Origin: Rosenbergiella metrosideri
GTDB taxonomy: Bacteria > Pseudomonadota > Gammaproteobacteria > Enterobacterales > Enterobacteriaceae
Direction: 5' to 3'
DNA length: 64,000 nucleotides
Assembly (NCBI RefSeq): GCF_022602565.1
Contig: NZ_JALBCV010000009.1
Span: 1 to 64,000, forward strand
The position numbers were made by a program, and so were the translations under genes. Below are positions 41,808 to 51,228 of the stretch, piece by piece (the first letter of the stretch is position 1; the number at the start of each line of letters is the position of its first letter). The notes beneath the pieces were generated by a model that saw nothing but the letters and a program-made list of their open reading frames with translations, was not told the DNA's origin and did no database searches.

Positions 41808-43091
41808 ATGAATAAGTCTGAAACACTGTTTCAAGAAGCGCAATCCGTTATCCCAGGCGGCGTAAACTCACCGGTCCGAGCGTTTTCAGGGGTGGGGGGG
41901 ACCCCTCTGTTTATTGAGCGCGCAGAGGGAGCTTATATCTATGATGCCGACGGTAAAGCCTATATCGACTATATCGGTTCATGGGGCCCTATGGTACTGG
42001 GACACAATAACGCGGAAATCCGTAATGCCGTGATCGAAGCGGCTGAACGGGGCTTGAGTTTCGGTGCCCCTACCGAGATGGAGGTCAAAATGGCGGAACT
42101 GGTCTGCGATCTGGTTCCTTCGATGGATATGGTGCGTATGGTGAACTCTGGGACAGAAGCAACGATGAGTGCCATCCGTTTAGCACGTGGGTTTACTCAT
42201 CGCGATAAGCTTATTAAATTCGAAGGTTGCTACCATGGCCATGCCGACCACTTGCTTGTTAAAGCGGGTTCCGGCGCCCTAACTCTTGGACAGCCTAACT
42301 CTCCAGGTGTCCCGGCAGATGTGGTACGTCATACCCTGACTTGTACTTATAACGATCTTGATTCCGTTCGCCAGGCCTTCGAGCAATATCCTGACGATAT
42401 CGCTTGTGTGATTGTGGAACCTGTTGCAGGAAATATGAACTGCATCCCACCACAACCTGGATTCCTACAAGGCCTGCGTGATTTATGTGATGAATTCGGT
42501 GCGCTATTTATTATAGATGAAGTGATGACCGGTTTCCGCGTTGCTTTAGGCGGTGCCCAAGCGTACTACAATGTCACACCAGACCTTACCTGCCTTGGAA
42601 AAATTATCGGCGGCGGTATGCCTGTCGGTGCCTTCGGGGGCCGTAAAGACGTGATGGAAGCGCTTGCGCCATTAGGGCCAGTTTATCAAGCGGGTACGCT
42701 TTCTGGTAACCCTATTGCCATGGCAGCCGGCTATGCATGTTTAAAACAACTTTCTCAGCCAGGTGTTCATAGCACGCTGACTTCTCTGACGAAACGCCTC
42801 TGCTCAGGACTCCAGCGAGTGGCTGAGCAATACGCTATTCCATTAGTGACCAATCAGGTGGGTGCGATGTTCGGTTTATTCTTTACTGAAGATAAAGAGG
42901 TCACCTGTTACGCGGATGTGACGCGTTGCGATACCGAGCGCTTTAAGCAATTTTTCCATCTGATGTTAGAAGAAGGCGTCTACTTTGCCCCTTCAGCCTT
43001 TGAAGCGGGCTTCATGTCGCTGGCTCACAGTGAAGAAGATATCGATCGTACAATCGAAGCGGCTCGCCGCAGCTTTGCAAAATTAGCGTAA
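41808..43091 (+). CDS. hemL: Glutamate-1-semialdehyde 2,1-aminomutase
   Basis: HemL, 427 aa, PLP enzyme forming 5-aminolevulinate in the C5 heme pathway. The PLP lysine is K265 in [42 protein letters not shown] and [10 protein letters not shown] are typical. The start at 41808 (MNKSETLF) sits behind AGGA; an in-frame ATG at 41793 and a longer frame from 41772 are not family-like. A G7 run at 41894-41900 is near the 5' end. fhuACDB, downstream in E. coli, is missing. Confidence 0.97.
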   Translation: MNKSETLFQEAQSVIPGGVNSPVRAFSGVGGTPLFIERAEGAYIYDADGKAYIDYIGSWGPMVLGHNNAEIRNAVIEAAERGLSFGAPTEMEVKMAELVCDLVPSMDMVRMVNSGTEATMSAIRLARGFTHRDKLIKFEGCYHGHADHLLVKAGSGALTLGQPNSPGVPADVVRHTLTCTYNDLDSVRQAFEQYPDDIACVIVEPVAGNMNCIPPQPGFLQGLRDLCDEFGALFIIDEVMTGFRVALGGAQAYYNVTPDLTCLGKIIGGGMPVGAFGGRKDVMEALAPLGPVYQAGTLSGNPIAMAAGYACLKQLSQPGVHSTLTSLTKRLCSGLQRVAEQYAIPLVTNQVGAMFGLFFTEDKEVTCYADVTRCDTERFKQFFHLMLEEGVYFAPSAFEAGFMSLAHSEEDIDRTIEAARRSFAKLA

Positions 43092-43105
43092 TCTACTATC
43101 AAGAT

Positions 43106-43136
43106 AAAAAAAGCGCTGCCATGGCAGCGCTTTTTT
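43106..43136. terminator. Bidirectional terminator between hemL and mrcB
   Basis: Near-perfect palindrome: A-run, GCGCTGC, loop CATG, GCAGCGC, T6. It serves the convergent hemL and mrcB. Confidence 0.92.
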
Positions 43137-43154
43137 AATGTCTCTCCACTTAGC

Positions 43155-45659
43155 TTAGTGGCCAAACATATCTTTTATCCAACCCGCAACACCATTACTT
43201 TGGCTGCCTTGTTGCTCTTGCTGTTGTTGCTGCTGCAACTGTTGCTGTTGCTGCTCGACTTGTTGCTGCTGCTGTTGGCACAGCGCGGTCGGATCAGCCG
43301 TCCAAACGGGTAGGCTACGCCAAGTGCTACTGCCAGTATTACAGACAAAGTTCCCCGCTGAATCGACAGGCATCATCGACACATCATCGGGAGGCGTCAA
43401 CTGTAAAGGCGTTGGCGGCTGACTGGCCAGATAACGACGGTAAATTTGCATCGCACCACTCGCCCCATAGAGACGGGTCGATTGGTTATTATCGCGACCA
43501 ATCCAAGTGATGGCGACTTCCTTACCATCGATCCCCGCAAACCAGCTGTCAACCAAGTTATTGGTCGTACCCGTCTTACCAGCCAGATGCATGCTGTTGT
43601 ATTGGCTTCCTAATGCATGAGCGGTCCCGTGGTCCACCACTTGCTGCATCGAGTAAAGCGTCAGATAAGCAGCTTCTGGCGGCTCGACCTGCTGTGCTTG
43701 TGGGTAGCTCTGATACAGCACTTTATTGTCTTCAGAGATCACCGAACGTACCGCCGATAATGTCGCCCGATTACCGCCGCTAGCAATGGTTTGGAAGGCC
43801 TGTGCAACCTCGACCGGCGTCAAGTTCAGCGCGCCCAGTAACATTGCCGGAACCGGCGATAACTGGTCTTGGCTGACACCCAGCTTGGTCCAAGTATCCA
43901 CCACATTTTTAAGCCCCAATGACATCCCCAGGTTAACGGTCGGCACGTTCATCGAATGGGTTAATGCATCGACGAGCATGACCTTACCACTAAACTGATG
44001 ATCGTCATTCTCAGGACGCCACACTTGACCGTTCGGTTGTTTTAACGCCAACGGTTGGTCAGCAATCCAGCTATTCAAACGATACTGCTGTGGCTGGCTT
44101 AACGCGGTGAGGTAAGTCGCAGGCTTGGCTAAAGAACCAATAGAACGACGCGCCTGCATGGCACGGTTATACCCGGCAAACTGAGGATTAGCGCCGCCAA
44201 CCATTGCACGAACTTCACCGCTGAAACGGTCGACCACTACCATTGCCGTTTCTAAATCGGCGAGGCGACGTTGTTTACGTAGGACTGGAATCCCTTCTTC
44301 GACCGCTTTTTCTGCCGCGTCTTGCGAAATCGGATCAAGCGTCGTAAAGATTTTCACCCCCGAGAGGTCCTGCATTTTATCGCCCAGCTTTTGCTGCAGT
44401 TCATTACGAACCATTTGCATAAACGCAGGCTGTGGAGTGATCACTCCGCCCTTAGGTTGAACCCCTAATGGCCGTGCAGAGAGCATATCGTAAAGTTCTT
44501 GGTTGATGACTTTTTGCTGTTGCAGCAGACGCAGCACTAAGTTACGACGCTCTAACGCTAATTTCGGGTTGCGCCAAGGGTTGTACAGCGAAGCCCCTTT
44601 TACCATACCGACTAATAGCGCTTGCTGATCGAGACTGAGTTCATCAACCGGACGACCGAAGTAGTATAAACTGGCGAGTGGGAAGCCACGAATCTGGTCA
44701 TTACCCGCTTGGCCTAAATACACCTCATTAAGGTAGAGTTCCAAGATGCGATCTTTGCTATAGCGTGCGTCAACGATCACCGCCATATAGGCTTCGCGCA
44801 CTTTACGCCACAGTGAACGCTGATTCGTTAAGAATAAGTTTTTAACCAATTGCTGGGTCAGGGTACTTCCCCCTTGCACAGCACGCCCCGCGGTAAGGTT
44901 TGCGACGAACGCCCGTCCAATAGAGTAGAGGCTAATTCCATCGTGCTCGTAGAAATGGCGGTCTTCTGTCGCGACTAAGGTATCGACAAGGAGAGCTGGG
45001 AATCCAGCACGAGGAACAAATAGACGTTGCTCACCATTAGGGGATTGCATCATGGTGATGAGGCGCGGGTCGAGACGGAAATAGCCAAAATCACGACCAG
45101 TATCGAGGTTTTTGATCTCGCTAAGCTCACCGTCTTCGAAATTCAGCTGAGTATGAATCTGGCCTTCTTTACCATCTGGAAAGTCGAAAGGTCGGCGGAG
45201 TAATTCAATACTGTTGCCTTTAACAGAGAATTCACCCGGACGAGTAATTTTCGTTACTTGACGGTATTGTGTTCCTTCAAGCAAGGCGATCATATCTTTA
45301 CGATCGAACGGCATGCCGGGTTCAAGACTGACCATACGCCCATAAACCGTCGCTGGAAGGTCCCATACTCGCCCATCAATCCGATGGCGGATCTCAGAAT
45401 CTAGGTAGACCCCCCATGCTGCAACGATAACAGCAACGACTAAGATGATTTTTAGTAGTAGACCTAGCCAACTTCTCTTATGGCTTTTTTGCGGGGTTTT
45501 TCCGCGCTTTTTAGTTGCAGGCAATGACGTATTCTCCTCATCATCATAGCTATCCGGATCGTCTTGATATTTCTTATTGCGTGGTGAAGCCGGGGGGCTT
45601 TTTCCCTTTGGCGTGGATTTTCCTTTACGCCCTATGGGTTCGCGATCATTCCCAGACAT
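43155..45659 (-). CDS. mrcB: Bifunctional penicillin-binding protein 1B
   Basis: PBP1B, 834 aa, polymerises and crosslinks peptidoglycan. In order: a basic/acidic cytoplasmic tail (MSGNDREPIGRKGK...), one membrane span (about residues 65-87), the UB2H domain that binds LpoB, the GT51 domain (catalytic E in VATEDRHFYEHDG, QGGSTLTQQLVKNLFL), and the transpeptidase with SIGSLAKP, SMN and KTGTT. The C-terminus is unusual: after DPTALC comes a 23-residue stretch with 19 Gln, then the conserved GVAGWIKDMFG. The start at 45659 is set by E. coli MAGNDREPIGRKGK. Confidence 0.96.
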   Translation of the reverse strand: MSGNDREPIGRKGKSTPKGKSPPASPRNKKYQDDPDSYDDEENTSLPATKKRGKTPQKSHKRSWLGLLLKIILVVAVIVAAWGVYLDSEIRHRIDGRVWDLPATVYGRMVSLEPGMPFDRKDMIALLEGTQYRQVTKITRPGEFSVKGNSIELLRRPFDFPDGKEGQIHTQLNFEDGELSEIKNLDTGRDFGYFRLDPRLITMMQSPNGEQRLFVPRAGFPALLVDTLVATEDRHFYEHDGISLYSIGRAFVANLTAGRAVQGGSTLTQQLVKNLFLTNQRSLWRKVREAYMAVIVDARYSKDRILELYLNEVYLGQAGNDQIRGFPLASLYYFGRPVDELSLDQQALLVGMVKGASLYNPWRNPKLALERRNLVLRLLQQQKVINQELYDMLSARPLGVQPKGGVITPQPAFMQMVRNELQQKLGDKMQDLSGVKIFTTLDPISQDAAEKAVEEGIPVLRKQRRLADLETAMVVVDRFSGEVRAMVGGANPQFAGYNRAMQARRSIGSLAKPATYLTALSQPQQYRLNSWIADQPLALKQPNGQVWRPENDDHQFSGKVMLVDALTHSMNVPTVNLGMSLGLKNVVDTWTKLGVSQDQLSPVPAMLLGALNLTPVEVAQAFQTIASGGNRATLSAVRSVISEDNKVLYQSYPQAQQVEPPEAAYLTLYSMQQVVDHGTAHALGSQYNSMHLAGKTGTTNNLVDSWFAGIDGKEVAITWIGRDNNQSTRLYGASGAMQIYRRYLASQPPTPLQLTPPDDVSMMPVDSAGNFVCNTGSSTWRSLPVWTADPTALCQQQQQQVEQQQQQLQQQQQQEQQGSQSNGVAGWIKDMFGH
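43209..43277 (-). repeat. CAG/CAA trinucleotide tract encoding polyglutamine in PBP1B
   Basis: Twenty-three codons read Q6-V-E-Q5-L-Q6-E-Q2, written with mixed CAG and CAA. This is a purely compositional repeat near the mrcB 3' end, and codon mixing means it is not a perfect microsatellite. E. coli PBP1B is also Q/P-rich here, so the region is known to be flexible. Confidence 0.9.
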
Positions 45660-45756
45660 GGATTCTCTCTCCAGGCTTTGCCTCAATCGGCGACATACTT
45701 TATCTCTATTTTAGGTCCAAAAACACAGAACCGTCCGAAAGATTGGTTACTAAATT

Positions 45757-48192
45757 TCACGTGGACGACTTTCTGGTTTTCGTCGTCGGTAAGGTGTTGG
45801 CCGGATCGTCAGGCCACAGATGTTTAGGATAGCGCCCTTTCATCTCTTTTTGAACTTCACGCCAGCTGCCTTGCCAAAAACCCGCTAAGTCTTGCGTGAT
45901 TTGGATCGGCCGCTGTGCCGGTGACAATAATTCTATCACTACATTTACCCGCCCACATGCGACGGTAAGCGGACGTTGCTGCCCATACATCTCTTGCACT
46001 TTTATCGAGAGTAAAGGCGCGCGTGGAGAAAGATAATCGATCGCAACTTTCCTACCCGTAGGGACCTCAATATGGCTGGGGACCTCGGTCTCTAGACACC
46101 GCCACTGCTCCCAGGATAACTGAGATTTTAAAGCCTGATAGAGATTAATGCGTGAAAAATTCCCAAATGAAGGCAAGCGAGTCAGTTCTGGTCCTAACCA
46201 TCCCTCAAGATTATTCATCAGGTCGGTATCGGTTATTGCTGGCCAATCGCATTCAGGTAGCCACTGTTGCGCATAACTCAGCCGCTGTTTCAATTCGAGT
46301 GCAGGTTGATCCCAAGGTAAAACCGCCAAGCCCTTATCTTTTATCCAGGCTAAGTACGCCGCGATCAACTGTTCTGGATTGGGTTTGTCTCCTGGCCGCG
46401 AGCTAACAATAATCTCGCCTATGACCTCATGTTGCCAGACCTTAAATTGCGCCTGACTCTCATCCCACTCTAGCGCGTGCCGATGGGTAATTAACTGCGG
46501 TGCCTGATGTCGAATATCGTCTAGCGATAGGGGAAAAGCTAACTGAATATGGGCCTCGTGCCGATCAGCTGGCAACTGTAATTGTACCGCGAGCAGCCAA
46601 TTATAACGGGTCAGAGGATGATCTAAGGTTAATGTCGCGCCGCGACCATCTGCGAGTTGATAGCGATGGGTCGTTCCTCGTCGGTAGGCAATACGGTCGG
46701 CAAACGCCGATAATAAAGGTGCGAGAGCATCATCGAGAGGGCTGAATGAAAATCTTTCCTCCAGCATCCGGCAGACTTGCCTAGCTCGGGTCATCCATAC
46801 TGTACTTGGGGCGGAGAGATGGTCACGTAAGTCCCCCTCGCTGCGTCGTTCCGGTTGCTCGATGATGGCTGTTAACATTGCTGCAGTCGATACGCTATCG
46901 GTTCCCTTACTTGCGACCAGCATTGCCGCAAGGCGTGGCATAATCCCGAGTGCAGCCATTTTTCGTCCCTTCGCCGTTAACGTGCCACTTGCATCAATGG
47001 CACCAAATTGGCGAAGTTGTGCCTTGGCGTAGGCTAGCGCAGGTCGAGAGGGCTGGTCTAGCCACTGTAACGCAGAGATCTTTTGGCAGCCCCAAGCCAA
47101 CACATTGAGTAACAGACCGGTTAAATCACTGCGTAAAATCTCAGGAGTCGCTTGTTCGGCCAAACGCTCAGCTTGCTCAGGCGCAATTAAATGCCAACAT
47201 TTTCCTGGCATTAAGCGACCGGCTCGCCCAGCCCGTTGGGTTAATGACGACTGGCTGATAAACTGTGTTTTAAGTCGATGAGCACCCGCCCGTAAATCAA
47301 ATAACGATATACGTTCTAATACCGAGTCGATAATTAAGCTTATGCCTTCAATCGTTAAGCTAGTCTCGGCTATATTGGTGGCGAAGACGACTTTTCGTTG
47401 CCCCGGGGCAGAGGGGCTGATCGCAAGTTCTTGTTGCGCAATGGGTAGCGCGCCGTATAAGGGCCTCAATTCCACCCCAACTGGGCATCGTGCCGTGACC
47501 TCATTTATTACTTGATGGATTTCACGTTCGCCCGGTAAGAAAACCAGCATATCACCCTGTTCTTGCCGCAGTACGTTAAGGATTTTATTCGCGAGATGTA
47601 CGTAAAACAGCCCCTGAGACGGGAGCCCGTGATAGAAGCGTTCCACCGGATAATGTCGACCTTCCGAGGTGATGGTCGGTGCTTGGTCCAATACCTCCCC
47701 TAACCGACGATTGTCGAGAGTCGCCGACATAATTAAGAGTTTAAGATCCTCACGTAATCCTTGTTGAATATCTAACAGAAAGGCTAATGCTAGATCAGTG
47801 TGGACACTGCGCTCATGAAACTCATCGATGATCACCAGTGAGACATCGTCTAGCATGGGATCTTGCTGTAACCATCGAGTCAGTACCCCTTCGGTAACGA
47901 CCTCAAGCCGTGTCGTTTTACCTATACATTGCTCCGCACGCATTCGGTAACCGACCGTCTCACCGGGAGCTTCCCCCAAATAGTGGGCAAGGCGAAGCGC
48001 CACATTTTTGGCGGCGAGCCGTCTTGGCTCTACCATAATAATTTTGCCGCTTAGTGTAAGGCGTTGCAGTAACTGTATAGGAAGCCAAGTCGATTTGCCG
48101 GCACCAGGGGGGGCCTGAAGAATAACTTGAGGTGAATGAGTGAGGGCTAGCACTAACTCATCCAGCACATCGTGAATCGGGAGGACGCTCAA
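45757..48192 (-). CDS. hrpB: ATP-dependent helicase HrpB
   Basis: HrpB, 811 aa, DEAH-type SF2 helicase whose cellular role is not settled. Walker A is GAGKSTWLPIQLL, motif II is IIDEFHERS (DEFH, as in E. coli HrpB), then SAT (IMSATLD), FLPGEREI, TNIAETSLTI and QRAGRAGR. The family-specific C-terminal domain ends near PKHLWPDDPANTLPTTKTR. The start is TTG at 48192 behind GGAG. A G7 run (48107-48113) lies in the Walker A region. Divergent from thpR. Confidence 0.94.
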   Translation of the reverse strand: MSVLPIHDVLDELVLALTHSPQVILQAPPGAGKSTWLPIQLLQRLTLSGKIIMVEPRRLAAKNVALRLAHYLGEAPGETVGYRMRAEQCIGKTTRLEVVTEGVLTRWLQQDPMLDDVSLVIIDEFHERSVHTDLALAFLLDIQQGLREDLKLLIMSATLDNRRLGEVLDQAPTITSEGRHYPVERFYHGLPSQGLFYVHLANKILNVLRQEQGDMLVFLPGEREIHQVINEVTARCPVGVELRPLYGALPIAQQELAISPSAPGQRKVVFATNIAETSLTIEGISLIIDSVLERISLFDLRAGAHRLKTQFISQSSLTQRAGRAGRLMPGKCWHLIAPEQAERLAEQATPEILRSDLTGLLLNVLAWGCQKISALQWLDQPSRPALAYAKAQLRQFGAIDASGTLTAKGRKMAALGIMPRLAAMLVASKGTDSVSTAAMLTAIIEQPERRSEGDLRDHLSAPSTVWMTRARQVCRMLEERFSFSPLDDALAPLLSAFADRIAYRRGTTHRYQLADGRGATLTLDHPLTRYNWLLAVQLQLPADRHEAHIQLAFPLSLDDIRHQAPQLITHRHALEWDESQAQFKVWQHEVIGEIIVSSRPGDKPNPEQLIAAYLAWIKDKGLAVLPWDQPALELKQRLSYAQQWLPECDWPAITDTDLMNNLEGWLGPELTRLPSFGNFSRINLYQALKSQLSWEQWRCLETEVPSHIEVPTGRKVAIDYLSPRAPLLSIKVQEMYGQQRPLTVACGRVNVVIELLSPAQRPIQITQDLAGFWQGSWREVQKEMKGRYPKHLWPDDPANTLPTTKTRKSST

Positions 48193-48281
48193 TCTTCGCT
48201 CCGTTTAGGGATTATGATACTATGGCCATTATAGCATTAATTGGTAGGTGATACTTGCCTCCTATCGTCTTAAGGAACTCT

Positions 48282-48836
48282 GTGGTTTCCCGAACAACTG
48301 CGACTGATAATTACTTTCTCGCCTTAACTCTTCCCAGTCACACCACTGAGCAACTGATTCAATGGCGCGCTACCGCTCTGCCAGCAGACACCGGCACCCC
48401 AGTTCCCCGAGAGCAACTCTACATGGTGCTGGCGTGGATGAACGCCCCGACGGTGTCACAACTGACTCAACTACAGTCTATGATTAGCGGGCTGCGTTCA
48501 CCGTCGTTTACTTTTACCCTCAACGATGCTGGGTATTGGCCTCGTTCTGGACAGCTATGGGTAGGATGCCGCCCCGCGCCGCGTGAACTTTTACAGTTAG
48601 CCGATCTGTTACGCTCAAGAGCCGCCCGTGTAGGCTGCCCGCAACCGGCTTTTCCTTTTCATCCCCATGTCACGCTTCTCAGACAGGTACCCACCTCAAT
48701 CCGTTTGCCGAAACGCGATTTCTCATGGCCTGTCACCTGCCAAGAGGTATCGTTAATAAGAAGCCGCTATCAGCGTGGCAGAATCATCCTTAACACCGAA
48801 CAGTGCTATCCCCTGTTTGACAGAGAGCAAGATTAA
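48282..48836 (+). CDS. thpR: ThpR/LigT-like 2H phosphoesterase with a degenerate first motif
   Basis: A 184-aa member of the RNA 2',3'-cyclic phosphodiesterase (2'-5' RNA ligase-like) family. Active members need two HxTx motifs. The second is intact (HPHVTLL, about residue 129). At the first, where E. coli has LHLTLAFLG, this protein has LYMVLAWMN, so both His and Thr are lost (48418-48432). Catalysis by the 2H mechanism is therefore doubtful. Otherwise the fold pattern and [27 protein letters not shown] are conserved. The start is GTG 48282 behind AAGGA (5-nt spacing). It overlaps sfsA by 1 nt. Confidence 0.88.
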   Translation: MVSRTTATDNYFLALTLPSHTTEQLIQWRATALPADTGTPVPREQLYMVLAWMNAPTVSQLTQLQSMISGLRSPSFTFTLNDAGYWPRSGQLWVGCRPAPRELLQLADLLRSRAARVGCPQPAFPFHPHVTLLRQVPTSIRLPKRDFSWPVTCQEVSLIRSRYQRGRIILNTEQCYPLFDREQD

Positions 48837-49540
48837 TGGAATTCACCCCCCCCCTAAAGCCCGCCACCTTAATTAAACGCTACAAACGCTTTCTCGCTGA
48901 TGTCCGCCTCCCCAGCGGAGAAATTACCACTATCCACTGCGCAAATACTGGTGCAATGACTGGGTGTGCGACGCCAGGTGATACGATCTGGTACTCCACA
49001 TCCACCTCAACTACGCGTAAATATCCTTATAGCTGGGAACTGACACAAACCGCCGACCAGCATTGGATCGGTATTAATACGCTACGCGCGAACCAACTCG
49101 TGGAAGAGCTCCTGCTTCGACAGGGCATTTCCGCACTCGCGCAGTTTACGCATTGGCAACGAGAAGTGGCGTTCGGCGATGAGAAGAGTCGAATTGACTT
49201 CGTTCTCACCGATGACAAGGCACAAAAATATTACCTTGAAGTGAAATCAGTCACATTATTACTCGATGGAAAAGGCTATTTTCCCGATACCATCACGCTA
49301 CGTGGGCAAAAGCATCTTCGAGAATTGATGTCGATCGTAAAACAAGGCCATCGTGCGGGGCTATTGTTTGCCGTATTACATTCGGGGATTGATCAAGTGA
49401 GTGCGGCCGAACATCTCGATCCCACCTATGCGCAACTTTTACGTGAAGCGATAGCGGCAGGTGTCGAGGTCATTGTCTATCGTGCACAGATGAGTCGCCA
49501 TCGACTGTTACTCGTGGACCCGATACCATTCGTTGAATAA
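48836..49540 (+). CDS. sfsA: SfsA family protein (DNA-binding/putative nuclease)
   Basis: SfsA, 234 aa, first described as affecting maltose gene expression in E. coli; an N-terminal OB-like part and a C-terminal PD-(D/E)XK-like nuclease fold are recognised in the family. [26 protein letters not shown] and YLEVKSVTL (E-x-K) are visible. A C9 run at 48846-48854 covers codons 4-7 (TPPL), an obvious slippage point. The start codon shares its first base with the thpR stop (TAATG). Confidence 0.94.
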   Translation: MEFTPPLKPATLIKRYKRFLADVRLPSGEITTIHCANTGAMTGCATPGDTIWYSTSTSTTRKYPYSWELTQTADQHWIGINTLRANQLVEELLLRQGISALAQFTHWQREVAFGDEKSRIDFVLTDDKAQKYYLEVKSVTLLLDGKGYFPDTITLRGQKHLRELMSIVKQGHRAGLLFAVLHSGIDQVSAAEHLDPTYAQLLREAIAAGVEVIVYRAQMSRHRLLLVDPIPFVE

Positions 49541-49722
49541 CAGGCTAAATGTTTTCTTTTAGGACTTTTTCCTCTTTAATTAGAAACATATTATCAATAA
49601 CGCGAAACTCATCGTTATCAGCAATTGCCAACCCACAAGGTTTCTGATATTTATAGCGCCCTGTTTTTTTTCCCTTAATGGGAATCAGGAATCGATAGTG
49701 CGTGTTATCCAGGAGAAGCAAC

Positions 49723-50178
49723 ATGCAAGAAGGGCAAAACCGTAAAACATCGTCTCTAAGTATCCTCGCCATCGCTGGGGTGGCGCCGTATCAGGAGAAA
49801 CCGGGCGAAGAGTATATGAACGAAGCCCAGCTGGAACACTTCAAGAAAATTCTTGTTGCTTGGCGCAATCAACTCAGGGATGAAGTAGACCGTACCGTTA
49901 GTCATATGCAAGACGAAGCGGCTAACTTTCCTGACCCGGCCGATCGCGCAACACAGGAAGAAGAGTTCAGTCTGGAACTGCGTAACCGAGATCGTGAACG
50001 TAAGTTAATCAAGAAAATAGAAAAAACGCTGAAAAAAGTTGAAGATGACGACTTCGGTTTTTGTGAAGCTTGTGGTGTAGAAATCGGCATTCGCCGTCTT
50101 GAAGCGCGTCCTACCGCCGATATGTGTATCGACTGTAAAACGCTAGCAGAAATTCGCGAAAAACAGATGGCAGGCTAA
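49723..50178 (+). CDS. dksA: RNA polymerase-binding transcription factor DksA
   Basis: DksA, 151 aa, enters the RNAP secondary channel and works with ppGpp in the stringent response, including at rrn promoters such as the one at the left edge. The coiled coil (residues about 33-108) has the tip D-x-x-D in FPDPADRA. The C4 zinc finger is CEACG...CIDC. The first 35 residues are almost the E. coli sequence. The start at 49723 behind AGGAGAAG is clear. The sfsA-dksA spacer is 182 nt. Confidence 0.98.
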   Translation: MQEGQNRKTSSLSILAIAGVAPYQEKPGEEYMNEAQLEHFKKILVAWRNQLRDEVDRTVSHMQDEAANFPDPADRATQEEEFSLELRNRDRERKLIKKIEKTLKKVEDDDFGFCEACGVEIGIRRLEARPTADMCIDCKTLAEIREKQMAG

Positions 50179-50256
50179 CCCTACCGCTGATCGAGGATAT
50201 ACCTAATTGCACGGCCGCGGCGCCCTATTGCGAGTGGCTGTGCGATTACTTCTATT

Positions 50257-51156
50257 ATGACGCACTCTACACCTATCATTGGACGCTTTGCGCCCTCCCC
50301 TTCAGGTGACCTCCACTTTGGTTCGTTAATGGCCGCACTCGGCAGCTATCTGGATGCCAAATCGCAAAACGGTCTGTGGCGCGTCCGCATCGAAGATATC
50401 GATCCCCCCAGAGAGATTGCAGGAGCCTCCCAACGTATCCTTCAACAACTCGAATACTATGGGTTAACCTGGGATGGTCCGGTCATTTGGCAGTCACAGC
50501 ATCATGCTCGTTATCGAGAAATACTCGACTGGCTGATTACGCATCGGCGCAGTTACTTCTGTACCTGTAGCCGTAAAGCGATTCAGCAATCGGGGGGATA
50601 CTATCTCGGTACCTGCCGTAATGCCCAGCACAGCGCAGAAGGTGCAGCACTACGCTTGTTCCAACACTCTCCCGTTACCCAGTTCACTGACCTGTTACGA
50701 GGAACCGTCCACTGCCATCCTCAGTTAGCGCAAGAGGATTTTATTATACATCGTCGAGATGGGTTATTTGCCTATAATCTTGCCGTGACGGTGGATGACC
50801 ATGACCAAGGCATTACGCAAGTGGTACGGGGAGCGGACTTGATTGAGCCCACGGTGCGGCAAATTACGTTATTTCAGCAACTAGGATGGAATGCCCCCGA
50901 TTACCTGCACCTACCGCTCGCATTGAATCAGGAAGGTAGTAAGCTTTCAAAACAAAATCATGCCCCCCCACTTCCACGGGAAGCGCCACAGCGAATGCTG
51001 ATATTGGCCTTGGCAGCGCTAGGACAAGAGGTCGACGATACGTGGCATGATTTCAGCGTTGAGCAACTCATTCAGCAGGCAACACAACGGTGGCAGAGAG
51101 CAAAAATCCCAATTAATAGCACTTTCATTACTACAGATGTGTTATCAACATTCTAA
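50257..51156 (+). CDS. gluQ: Glutamyl-Q tRNA(Asp) synthetase
   Basis: GluQ-RS (YadB), 299 aa, a shortened GluRS paralogue that attaches glutamate to queuosine 34 of tRNA-Asp. The HIGH-like motif is GDLHFGS near residue 18, the KMSKS-like motif is KLSKQN. The zinc site CTC...YYLGTC is conserved. The anticodon-binding domain of GluRS is absent, as expected. It follows dksA by 78 nt and precedes pcnB, the E. coli order. Confidence 0.95.
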   Translation: MTHSTPIIGRFAPSPSGDLHFGSLMAALGSYLDAKSQNGLWRVRIEDIDPPREIAGASQRILQQLEYYGLTWDGPVIWQSQHHARYREILDWLITHRRSYFCTCSRKAIQQSGGYYLGTCRNAQHSAEGAALRLFQHSPVTQFTDLLRGTVHCHPQLAQEDFIIHRRDGLFAYNLAVTVDDHDQGITQVVRGADLIEPTVRQITLFQQLGWNAPDYLHLPLALNQEGSKLSKQNHAPPLPREAPQRMLILALAALGQEVDDTWHDFSVEQLIQQATQRWQRAKIPINSTFITTDVLSTF

Positions 51157-51228
51157 AATGATTCACAACAGGCTATGATGAGCCTCTCATTTTAGAACCG
51201 TATCTACTTTTTATTGTTGAGGTGTACT

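Noticed and set aside
49545-49772. Minus-strand frame of 75 codons across the sfsA-dksA spacer and the dksA start
   Set aside because: It has a protein-like look (RFLIPIKGKKTGRYKYQKPCGL) but no ribosome site, it overlaps the dksA start, and I recognise no family. It probably reads the dksA leader.
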